From NCBI RefSeq assembly GCF_900169365.1, contig NZ_FXZH01000015.1:1-64000 (forward strand): DNA of 64,000 bases. The letters are read 5' to 3'. The position numbers and the translations under genes were made by a program. Below are positions 10,361-19,467 of the stretch, piece by piece; the stretch's first letter is position 1, and every line of letters starts with the position of its first letter. The notes below the pieces were generated by a model that saw only the letters and a program-made list of their open reading frames with translations, did no database searches and had not been told where the DNA came from. The DNA comes from Brevibacterium sp. 239c. Lineage in GTDB: Bacteria; Actinomycetota; Actinomycetes; Actinomycetales; Brevibacteriaceae.

Positions 10361-11164
10361 ATGGCCGCAATCACTGCCGATGACGGTGTTTGACTCGAGT
10401 ACACACAAGCTGGAGATACCTCCGGTCGTCCCGTGGTGCTGTTGGCAGGGTTCAAGGCGCCGGCGGCCAGTTGGCGTTACCAGGTCGAGGCACTGACGCA
10501 AGCAGGATACAAAGTGTTCTCAGTGGACCTGCGCGGTCACGGAAATGCCGACCACCCCACATCAGGCGTGACCATGGAGCGTCGAGGCCAGGGCGTTGCG
10601 CAAGTCCTCGAAGCCTTGGGCCTGACAGAAGTTCTACTCGTGGGCGAATCTATGGGCGGCAACACGATCTGGTCGTTCCTGTCCCAATTCAGCGCCGCCC
10701 GCATCGCCGGAATCGTTGTCGTTGACCAGACACCGAAGATGCTCAACACCGCTGACTGGCCCCACGGATACTACGGCTACGACGAATCCAACAAAGACAC
10801 CTACTTCGCCGAGGGCATTCCTCCCACCGGGCATGGCACCCCTGTCTGGAAACGTGGCAAACGCATGCTGCGCCTGCTCAAAGCCATGAAAGGCGTGGAT
10901 CACAAGCTCAGCCGCGGTGAGCTGGCTCTTCTGAACGGCCATGCGAAGGCCGACTGGCGCCCCGTCATCGAGGGAAGCGACGTGCCCGTGCTATTTGTCG
11001 CAGGAGCCGAAAGCGAGCACTGGCCAGCGGCGCATGCGGCCGCAGCCGCAGGTCTGGCCCCAATCGGATCATCGACGGTTATCCCCAACGATGGGCATGC
11101 CGCCAACATCGAACAACCCGATGCCTTCAATCAGATTCTGCTCGAATTCGCTGAGTCCCTATAG
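10361..11164 (+). pseudogene. Alpha/beta hydrolase with in-frame TGA at codon 11
   Basis: From the ATG at 10361 the frame reads MAAITADDGV, then TGA at 10391-10393, then LEYTQAGDTSGRPVVLLAGF and on through a complete alpha/beta hydrolase. The nucleophile elbow GESMGG, VDLRGHG and the late His in NDGHAANIE are present. The stop falls where family members usually have Arg or Lys, so a CGA to TGA change is the simplest cause. A TAGAAT -10 box ends six bases before the ATG, which suggests a leaderless start that would now give a 10-residue peptide. Re-initiation at the GTG at 10433 would make a 243-residue protein lacking the first strand. It may be silent, partly active, or a sequencing error. 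Confidence 0.8.
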
Positions 11165-11175
11165 CTCCTGCCGCC

Positions 11176-11982
11176 TCACCTCCGTCGAGCCAGCAACTCC
11201 TCACGCTGCCCCGGTGACAGATACTTGACCACTTCCCGCAGCGTCACGCCCGAGGCTCGCTTCGAGCGCGGCAGCATCCAGTCAAAGACCATATCGGGCC
11301 GCTTCCGAGCAGCGTCACGCAGTACCCAGCCGATGGCCTTGCGGATGAAGAACTCCTTCTCGTCCAGCATCGCATCGGCGAAGCGGGCGAACCGATCGAA
11401 GTCTCCACGGCCCTCGCGCAACGGTCGCAGGTGGGCCAGCAGCGCGGCGCGCCGAATCCAGAAATCTTCGTCTGTCGCCCAGCGGTCGAGGGCTTGGTCA
11501 AAACCCCCATCGTGTTCGCTCAGCGGGCCGACGACATCGCCGGCCAGTGGATCGACCAGCGCCCAGGTCCGGGACTCTCGAAGCAGCCGTTCGAGGAAGC
11601 TGCTGTCCCCGGCGCCGAGGTGGTCCATCGATTGGACGAGCACCATCGTGGCCGCACTGCGACACTCGTAGGCAGGTGCCCGATGTGGGTGTGATTCCGG
11701 CGGTGAGGGCTTCTTGCCTGCTTCGAGGTTGCTCGTGTCGATGGTGACCTCGGTGTCCCACAGCAGTTCGGCGAGTTCGATGATTGCGTCATGGTCGAGA
11801 TCTGCAGAGCGCAGCGCGTCACGTACGACAGCCCTGGTAGCTGGTACGCCAACCCCGTAGTGGACGAGATCGCTTTTGAGGTACTCCCGCTCCTTCTGGG
11901 CGCGTACGGCGGTGCCACCCTCGCGGAGCTGGCGGTCGATCGCCTCGGCGAAGGAATGTGCAGTGGACGCTGCTGAAGTCAT
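11176..11982 (-). CDS. DNA alkylation repair protein (AlkD-like, HEAT repeats)
   Basis: From the ATG at 11982 the product is 268 residues, the usual AlkD size. The helical repeat pattern of the family is visible, with LWDTEVTIDTSNLEAG, the WALVDPLAGDVVG segment, WIRRAALLAHL and FFIRKAIGWVLRDAARKRPD. AlkD-type glycosylases remove positively charged alkylated bases from DNA. The upstream in-frame extension to 12315 reads through the argG terminator and is not real coding. The gene is convergent with the broken hydrolase, and only 11 bases separate their stops. Confidence 0.88.
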   Translation of the reverse strand: MTSAASTAHSFAEAIDRQLREGGTAVRAQKEREYLKSDLVHYGVGVPATRAVVRDALRSADLDHDAIIELAELLWDTEVTIDTSNLEAGKKPSPPESHPHRAPAYECRSAATMVLVQSMDHLGAGDSSFLERLLRESRTWALVDPLAGDVVGPLSEHDGGFDQALDRWATDEDFWIRRAALLAHLRPLREGRGDFDRFARFADAMLDEKEFFIRKAIGWVLRDAARKRPDMVFDWMLPRSKRASGVTLREVVKYLSPGQREELLARRR

Positions 11983-12054
11983 GGCACGATCTTCCCACTG
12001 TCCGCTGAGCCCGGTGCAGCGGTTGGCAATTTCTGGTCGATCCGAGATCGAAGA

Positions 12055-12093
12055 AGCCCACGCACACAGTGACATCACTGGTGTGCGTGGGCT
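12055..12093. terminator. Terminator hairpin downstream of argG
   Basis: AGCCCACGCACAC pairs with GTGTGCGTGGGCT in a 13-bp stem located 50 bases after the argG stop. On the argG strand a CTTCTTCG run follows rather than a clean U-tract. Confidence 0.7.
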
Positions 12094-12142
12094 GCGGGTA
12101 CGACTCAGCCTTCGGCCGGTGATGGCCGAGAGGACTTCGGGG

Positions 12143-13629
<1,487 letters not shown>

Positions 13630-13658
13630 TGCTTAATGCTTCGGCTCGCTGAGCAGAA

Positions 13659-13728
13659 TCGAGCGGACCACTTAGCGTCGAGGGCAGAGGCTATAGAGTG
13701 CCCGCTCGATGCTAAGTGGTCCGCTCGA
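13659..13728. repeat. Long intergenic hairpin
   Basis: An 18-bp perfect stem (TCGAGCGGACCACTTAGC with its complement at 13711-13728) continues inward through TCGA and GGGCA pairs around a 12-base loop. It lies between the divergently used argG promoter and the 3' end of the APC permease gene. There is no U-tract. It resembles in layout and partial sequence the hairpin at 62411. Confidence 0.85.
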
Positions 13729-13753
13729 CGTTTCGTGGTTGCGACCTCGGGGC

Positions 13754-15253
13754 TCAGCGATTCGAGTGGTGGGAGCGGATCGCCTCGGCGACGGCGATCG
13801 CATCACCTTCGGGAGCATCGGACTGTCGATCGGGACGGGCGATGAAGAGGTAGATGAATCCGGCGGCCAGCACCACGACGAGGCCGATGAGCACGATCCA
13901 GTCGGCGAAGAAGGACCCCGAGTCGCCGGGCAGGGAGAGCAGGATCATGGCGAAGATGCCGTAGGCCAAGGCCGCGGTGTTGACGAGGAAGCCCCAGCCG
14001 CGCAGTGACCATGGGCCGGCGGGCTTCCATCCCTTGACGCGCTGACGCAGTGCGCCGAGGACGACCATCTGGAAGGCCAGGTAGATGCCGAGGATCGCGA
14101 ATGAGGTGACGGCGACGAGAATTCCGTCGTTGAACCAGATGAGCACGCAGATGAGTGCCGGTGCGATGCAGGCCACGATGAGGGCGTTGCGTGGGACCTT
14201 CGTCCCGTCGGTGACCTTCGACAGCCAACGGTGGCCTGGCATCATGCCGTCGCGAGCGAAGCTGAAGATCAGGCGCGAGGCGGCGGCCTGGAGGCTGAGC
14301 ACGCAGGAGATGAAGGCGGTGATGGCGACGAGGAGGAAGATCTTGGCCCCAACCGTGCCGAGGCTTCCCTCAAGGATCGTGGGAATGGGATCTTCGACCT
14401 GTCCGGCCACGATCTCGTCGAGGTTCGGGGCCGCCAGCACGTAGCCGGCGAATGAGAACAGGGCCGAAACCGCGCCGACGACGATCGTCATGAGCATGGC
14501 CTTCGGGATGCCGCGAGCGGGATTGGAGACCTCTTCGGCCACGTCGCCGCAGGCCTCGAAGCCGTAAAAGAGGAAGAGTCCGGCGACCGCTGCACCCATG
14601 AAAGTTGCGACGTAGCTGCCGTCACCGGCGGTGCCCATGGAGTCGAAGAACACGCCGAAACTGTGCTTGCGCTCGAAGATAAGCAGGAACAGTCCCAGTC
14701 CGATGACACCGATGAGTTCGGCGAACAGGCCGATCCTGGCGATCCGAGCCAACCATTTGGTGCCGCTGAAGTTGATGGCCAGGGCGAGGATCAGCAGCGC
14801 CAATGCCAGCAGGAGAGTGGTGTTGCGGCCCAGTGCGAAGCCGAAGAGACTCGCCACGAACCCGGCACCGAACTCCGACACCGAGGTGATGGTGACGATG
14901 AGTGCGCAGATGTAGACCCAAGCGGCCATCCACGCATATTTTTTGCCCCACAATCTGCGTGACCACGGGTAGATTCCACCGGCGATGGGGAATTGGGAGA
15001 CGACTTCGCCGAAGACCAATGCCACCAGCATCTGCCCGCACGCGACGATGATGATCCACCAGATCGACGGTGGACCACCGGTGGACAGGGCGACGGCCAT
15101 AAGGGAATAGACGCCGACGAGGGGCGAGAGGTAGGTGAAGCCGAGGGCGAAGTTCGCCCAGGGGCTCATCGACCGTTCGAAGGAGTCGTTGTAGCCGAGG
15201 ACGGAGAGGTGGTCGGCGTCCGAGAGATGTGATTTCGGGGATGGTTCGGTCAT
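13754..15253 (-). CDS. APC-family amino acid permease
   Basis: The 499-residue protein has about twelve hydrophobic segments. The APC N-terminal signature is around SPWANFALGFTYLSPLVGVYSLMAVAL, and a conserved segment reads FYGFEACGDVAEEVSNPARGIPKAML. It should import an amino acid or amine with protons across the plasma membrane. It resembles GABA/ethanolamine-type permeases, but the substrate cannot be read from sequence. It is monocistronic; the next gene upstream runs the other way. Confidence 0.9.
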   Translation of the reverse strand: MTEPSPKSHLSDADHLSVLGYNDSFERSMSPWANFALGFTYLSPLVGVYSLMAVALSTGGPPSIWWIIIVACGQMLVALVFGEVVSQFPIAGGIYPWSRRLWGKKYAWMAAWVYICALIVTITSVSEFGAGFVASLFGFALGRNTTLLLALALLILALAINFSGTKWLARIARIGLFAELIGVIGLGLFLLIFERKHSFGVFFDSMGTAGDGSYVATFMGAAVAGLFLFYGFEACGDVAEEVSNPARGIPKAMLMTIVVGAVSALFSFAGYVLAAPNLDEIVAGQVEDPIPTILEGSLGTVGAKIFLLVAITAFISCVLSLQAAASRLIFSFARDGMMPGHRWLSKVTDGTKVPRNALIVACIAPALICVLIWFNDGILVAVTSFAILGIYLAFQMVVLGALRQRVKGWKPAGPWSLRGWGFLVNTAALAYGIFAMILLSLPGDSGSFFADWIVLIGLVVVLAAGFIYLFIARPDRQSDAPEGDAIAVAEAIRSHHSNR

Positions 15254-15490
15254 CAGGAGTGCACCTTTGCACGAGTCGACGGTGATTCAACGAGACTCAT
15301 CGTATCTCAGAATGCGGATGGGTCTGGGTGTCTGGAGTCGGTGCGCTCGAGGGAAGAACAGCGCGGCTCGGCCATGCGGGCGAGAACGATTTCATCCACG
15401 AGGCGGAGGTGGCCGGTTCTGCGGCAACGTAGGTTGGATCCTAAGGACAGCGCAGGAAATGCAGGCCGGCGCAGGATTTGAGGAGAAGCC

Positions 15491-16645
15491 GTGAGCATGG
15501 AAACGGAACGCAACGACAAAGTGATCGTAGGCGCAGAGCCGGCAGCTGCCTCGGCGAGGGAGGAAGTCGACCCCAAGGGGCGACCCCTGGCAATCGTTCC
15601 GGCCACGGTGCCGTGGCTCGAGTTCGCAGTCTTCGTTGCCGTCGCGGTGATCCTCGCCTGGCTCGTGTGCCTGCCGCTGTGGTTGAGCGGCGAGGGCCTC
15701 GGAAACGTGATGCTGGTGCAAGTTTCGGGGATGGCTATGATGTTCACCCCGCTGATAGCTGTGGTCGTGGCGATGTTCATCCAGCGCCGTCGCACCGGTG
15801 GCCCGCGGGCCAGCATAGTCAGGTACCTCGGTATTTGGCCGCTGCGTCCCTTCGGTCGGGTTTTGGGCATGACCGCGCTCGCATTCTTCGGGATCTTCGT
15901 GCTGGTCGCCGTGGCCTACCTGGTGGGAGCGGCCTTCGGCTGGATGCAGGTTGACCTGCTCGGCCTCTCTGGGTTCAAAGCGCAGTTGGCGCAGCTGCCC
16001 GGGCTCGAAGAGATCCCTGTGGCTGTGGCTGTGATCGGCTACCTGGTGATCATGGCCCTGGGCTCGCTGTTCAACCTCACGGTCGCCTTCGGTGAGGAGG
16101 TCGGCTGGCGGGGTTGGCTGCTGACGAGCCTGCGTCCTCTCGGCACCTGGCCCGCGCTCATCATCGTCGGAGTGATCTGGGGTCTGTGGCACGCACCGCT
16201 GATCCTGCTCGGATACAACTTCGCTCGCCCCGACATCACCGGCCTGGCGTTCATGGTCGGCGGATGCGTCATGCTGGGAATCCTGTTCGGCTGGCTGCGG
16301 CTGCGCACCGGATCGATCTGGCCGGCCGTCGCCGGGCATGCTGCGCTCAACGGTTCAGCGGGAATGCTGCTAGGACTCTTCATCGATGGCTCCGCCGAGG
16401 CGCCGGACATGGCCTTGGTCTCGTTCCTGGGTGTGAGCGGCTGGATCGTGTCAGCGATAGTCATCGCCGTTCTCTTCGCCACCGGCCAGTTTCGCAAGCA
16501 GCCCGAACTGGGTTTCAAGCGGCCGAAGGCTGTAGCGCCCGCGCCCGTTGCACCTGCAGCAAGTGCGACCGAGACGCCCACGTCGGGCACGACTGGGACT
16601 CCCGCGACGAGTCCGACAGCGGCGCCTAGCAGCGAAGTGCTTTGA
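15491..16645 (+). CDS. CPBP-family intramembrane metalloprotease (CAAX protease type)
   Basis: The 384-residue membrane protein has the Abi/CPBP motifs in order: EEVGWRGW (motif 1, EExxxR), WGLWHAPL (motif 2) and GHAALNGSAG (motif 3, HxxxN). These place catalytic residues within the membrane. Family members process prenylated or membrane peptides, sometimes in bacteriocin immunity. The start at 15491 (GTG) follows AGGAG; an ATG two codons in is also possible. The last 45 residues are a Pro/Thr/Ala-rich disordered tail. Confidence 0.9.
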   Translation: MSMETERNDKVIVGAEPAAASAREEVDPKGRPLAIVPATVPWLEFAVFVAVAVILAWLVCLPLWLSGEGLGNVMLVQVSGMAMMFTPLIAVVVAMFIQRRRTGGPRASIVRYLGIWPLRPFGRVLGMTALAFFGIFVLVAVAYLVGAAFGWMQVDLLGLSGFKAQLAQLPGLEEIPVAVAVIGYLVIMALGSLFNLTVAFGEEVGWRGWLLTSLRPLGTWPALIIVGVIWGLWHAPLILLGYNFARPDITGLAFMVGGCVMLGILFGWLRLRTGSIWPAVAGHAALNGSAGMLLGLFIDGSAEAPDMALVSFLGVSGWIVSAIVIAVLFATGQFRKQPELGFKRPKAVAPAPVAPAASATETPTSGTTGTPATSPTAAPSSEVL

Positions 16646-16699
16646 GGCTGAGGTCGAGCATCCGTTAGGCTCAAAACCCCACACCTCAAGGAGAACTCC

Positions 16700-17176
16700 A
16701 TGGCACTAGGTCCATCGTTGCTGCAGACAGCAGGACGCGTACTCACCGCACCAGTCTTCATCACCGGCGGTTATTCGGCGCTGACCAGCCCCGGCGGTCG
16801 TGTCGCGGCCGCCGCCCCGACACTCGATGCGATCCGCGAATACCTGCCGGTCCTGCCCGAAGACGATGAACTCCTGGTTCGCGCCAATGGGGGACTGCAG
16901 CTCCTTGCCGGAACCACCATGGCGCTGGGCATCAAGCCGCGCCTGTCCGCGCTCGCCCTCGCCGGATCCCTGGTGCCGACCACGCTGGCCGGTCATGCCT
17001 TCTGGGACATGGACGGTGCCGACGCTGCCGCTCACAAGGTCCACTTCTCTAAGAACGTTGCGGCATTGGGCGGACTCCTCCTGGTTGCAGGCGCTCAGAC
17101 GACTAAGCGGGCAGCGAAGAAGGCGGCACAGAAGGCCGCGAAGAAGGCTCAGAAGAAGGCCCTGAAGCAGGGCTGA
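16700..17176 (+). CDS. DoxX-family membrane protein
   Basis: The 158-residue protein shows the DoxX pattern: a first helix, a loop with ANGGLQLLAGTTMALG, and later helices with LVPTTLAGHAFWDMDG and FSKNVAALGGLLL. Known members act in membrane redox processes or as quinone-linked subunits; the role here is not shown. The last 25 residues are a lysine-alanine repeat (KAAKKAQKKALK-like), resembling a histone-like tail. AAGGAG precedes the ATG. Confidence 0.87.
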   Translation: MALGPSLLQTAGRVLTAPVFITGGYSALTSPGGRVAAAAPTLDAIREYLPVLPEDDELLVRANGGLQLLAGTTMALGIKPRLSALALAGSLVPTTLAGHAFWDMDGADAAAHKVHFSKNVAALGGLLLVAGAQTTKRAAKKAAQKAAKKAQKKALKQG

Positions 17177-17229
17177 AACCGGTCCGCGGCTGCCCTCGTG
17201 TCGTCGCTTCTCAGTCCACCCCATTTTAG

Positions 17230-17248
17230 TTAGCTTAGGCTAAGCTCA
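17230..17248. promoter_or_regulatory. IdeR/DtxR iron box
   Basis: TTAGCTTAGGCTAAGCTCA matches the 19-bp IdeR/DtxR consensus (TTAGGTTAGGCTAACCTAA) at 16 of 19 positions. It lies 38 bases before the siderophore-interacting protein gene, so that gene should be repressed when iron is plentiful. Confidence 0.8.
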
Positions 17249-17285
17249 GGAATGAAAATATTACTGGGCGAAGGGGTGGACGAGT

Positions 17286-18053
17286 ATGGTCAATTGGCAG
17301 CGCGGGGTCATGCGCCTGATGCGCATCACCAACCATGAGGTCGCGGTGACGCAGGTCGAGGACTTCACCGACTACTACCGGCGAATCCACTTCACGGGAC
17401 CCGAGCTCCTGTCCGAGCTCAGCGAGGTCTTTCCCACAGTCTGGACTCGTCTCTGGTTCCCCCATCCGGAGAAGGGCCGCGCCCAAGTCAGTCAGCGTGG
17501 GTACACCTTCGTCGATGTGGATCTGACCGCCGGAACCTTCAGCCTCGACTTCGTCCTTCACAGCGATGAGGCAAATCCCGCGGGAAGCGGACCCGCCAGC
17601 AAGTGGGCCGCGACCGCGAGGCCGGGCACGAGGATCGAAGCCGCGCTGACCCCCGCCCGCATCGATCTGCCTGACGACACCGATCATGTGGTCCTTGCCG
17701 GCGACCTGACAGCACTGCCCGCAGTGAACTCCTGGCTCGACGCTTTCCCCGCCGAGGTGGCTGTGACCGTTGTGCTCGAAGATGACCATGATCCAGAGAC
17801 CGTTGCAGGCCTTCCTCGGACCGACCATCCGAACGTGCGGTGGGACTGGGTCCCCCGCAACGGCCCGATGGGGCATGCCCTGGCCGAACACATTCGATCG
17901 CTTGGTCTCGACCAGAGTGGTCTCTATGTCTGGGCAGCAGGCGAACGCGGCCTCATCAAGCAGGTGCGCGCCGTGGTCAAACAGGATCTGGAGCTGCCGA
18001 AGGATCACTACTTCTCACAGTTCTACTGGTTTGAAGGCAAACCCACCGGATGA
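17286..18053 (+). CDS. Siderophore-interacting protein (FAD-binding ferric reductase)
   Basis: The 255-residue protein has the SIP N-terminal FAD-binding barrel (YYRRIHFTGPELL, RGYTFVDVD, LDFVLHSDE.NPAG.A.KWA) and the C-terminal SIP domain (LAGDLTALPAVNSWL, LYVWAAGERGLIKQVR). It should reduce ferric siderophores in the cytoplasm to release iron. The IdeR-type box upstream supports the iron role. The start at 17286 has a GAAGGGG ribosome site. It is not in an operon with a siderophore transporter here. Confidence 0.93.
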   Translation: MVNWQRGVMRLMRITNHEVAVTQVEDFTDYYRRIHFTGPELLSELSEVFPTVWTRLWFPHPEKGRAQVSQRGYTFVDVDLTAGTFSLDFVLHSDEANPAGSGPASKWAATARPGTRIEAALTPARIDLPDDTDHVVLAGDLTALPAVNSWLDAFPAEVAVTVVLEDDHDPETVAGLPRTDHPNVRWDWVPRNGPMGHALAEHIRSLGLDQSGLYVWAAGERGLIKQVRAVVKQDLELPKDHYFSQFYWFEGKPTG

Positions 18054-18065
18054 AGGCCCAGCAAC

Positions 18066-18761
18066 ATGGCTAGTGTGAAGAACATGCCCGAAAAAGACGA
18101 CGGCAGCACCAAGCCTCTCAAAGCCGAAGCTGAGTCTCGTATCGTCGAGGTGGACAAGATCATCACCTTTCATGATGTCGATGACCCCGATATGTGGGTC
18201 CGGTCCGGCCCGCCCCGCGCACCGATCGCGCTCGTCGAGCATGATCCTTCCTGGTTCGAGCAGTATTCGCAGCTGTCTGACCAAATCCTGGCCGTGCTCG
18301 GGCCCACGGCAATGGGCATCGAACACGTGGGCTCCACCTCTGTGCCGGGATTGGCGGCGAAGCCCATCATCGACATCGCACTCGTCGTCCCTGACCCAGG
18401 TGAAGAGACCGCCTACCGGCCTCGTCTGAACTCCATAGATTTCGAGCTCGTGCTTCGCGAACCTGCCTGGTATCAGCACCGAATGTTCAAGCACATCGAC
18501 GCTGGCACCGGAAATTCCCTCACCCCAATGTGCAATCTCCACGTCTTCGGCCCACGGTGTTCGGAAATCGCCCGTATGCGCATGTTCCGCGACCGGCTGC
18601 GCAGTCATCCCGGCGACCGGGACCGCTATCAGAACGTGAAGCTGCGCTCCGTCGCCGAGGCGAACGCCGCCGGTGAGACGGTCATGGAGTACAACGCCCG
18701 CAAACACGATGTCATCAGAGATATCTACCGCAGCATCTTCCGTGCAGAAGGATGGATCTGA
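18066..18761 (+). CDS. GrpB/UPF0157-family nucleotidyltransferase-like protein
   Basis: The product (231 residues from 18066) holds the GrpB core: EHVGSTSVPGLAAKPIIDIAL, which is a nucleotidyltransferase-fold motif, and LRSHPGDRDRYQNVK. Family members resemble the extra domain fused to some CoaE enzymes; their function is unclear. An in-frame ATG at 18084 has a TAGTGT -10 box seven bases upstream and may be a leaderless start, giving 225 residues. The 3' end overlaps no confirmed gene. Confidence 0.83.
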   Translation: MASVKNMPEKDDGSTKPLKAEAESRIVEVDKIITFHDVDDPDMWVRSGPPRAPIALVEHDPSWFEQYSQLSDQILAVLGPTAMGIEHVGSTSVPGLAAKPIIDIALVVPDPGEETAYRPRLNSIDFELVLREPAWYQHRMFKHIDAGTGNSLTPMCNLHVFGPRCSEIARMRMFRDRLRSHPGDRDRYQNVKLRSVAEANAAGETVMEYNARKHDVIRDIYRSIFRAEGWI

Positions 18762-18814
18762 GCGACTTCGCCGCGGTCTCTGGAAAACGGCACACAAGCG
18801 CCTATGCTCGAGAT

Positions 18815-19381
18815 ATGGCGAAGGCACTTCTCATCGTGGACATCCAGAACGACTTCACCGAGGGCGGGGCGCTCGGCGTCGATGGCGGCGACCGTGTCGC
18901 CGAAGAGGTGACACGCTTTGTGGACACCCACGCCGATGACTACGACGCGATCATCGCCTCCCGCGACTGGCACGACGCCGGCAGCGACAACGGCGGCCAC
19001 TTCAGCCAGAACCCCGATTTCGTCGACACCTGGCCCGAGCACTGCGTCGCGGACACCGAGGGCGCTGCATACGATTCACTGCTGGCCGCCGAAGCCATCA
19101 CCCACCACGTGCGCAAGGGGCAGGGCACACCCGACTACTCCGCCTTCCAAGGGACGACGGATACGGGGGAGCGCCTCGGCGATCTGCTCACAGACCTCAC
19201 CATCACCGAGGTGGACGTCGTCGGCATCGCCACCGACCATTGCGTGCGCGCCACGGTCCTCGACGCTCTGAAGAACGGATTGTCCGTCCGCGTTCTGCAG
19301 GACCTCATCGCCGGTGTCGGCAAGGACTCCTCCACTTTGGCGCTGGCTGAGATGGACGCCGCGGGTGCCACGATCGCCTGA
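18815..19381 (+). CDS. pncA: Nicotinamidase (isochorismatase fold)
   Basis: The 188-residue enzyme hydrolyses nicotinamide to nicotinate in NAD salvage. It has the catalytic triad positions IVDIQNDF (Asp), VRKGQG (Lys) and GIATDHCVRAT (Cys), and the metal site in SRDWHDAG..GGHFSQNP. The ATG at 18815 is preferred: a TATGCT -10 box ends six bases upstream, which suggests a leaderless message. The longer in-frame start at 18752 would overlap the GrpB gene and lacks homology. Confidence 0.93.
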   Translation: MAKALLIVDIQNDFTEGGALGVDGGDRVAEEVTRFVDTHADDYDAIIASRDWHDAGSDNGGHFSQNPDFVDTWPEHCVADTEGAAYDSLLAAEAITHHVRKGQGTPDYSAFQGTTDTGERLGDLLTDLTITEVDVVGIATDHCVRATVLDALKNGLSVRVLQDLIAGVGKDSSTLALAEMDAAGATIA

Positions 19382-19467
19382 TACACGCGAGACTCCATCG
19401 AAAGTTGCAGATTTAGTCTGAACTCCTAGGCGATGTTTTGAGCTCAGAAAATTGATGAGCTTAAGAC

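Noticed and set aside
10391..10393. Selenocysteine at the in-frame TGA of the hydrolase
   Set aside because: The family has Arg or Lys there, the residue is far from the active site, and no SECIS-like hairpin follows.
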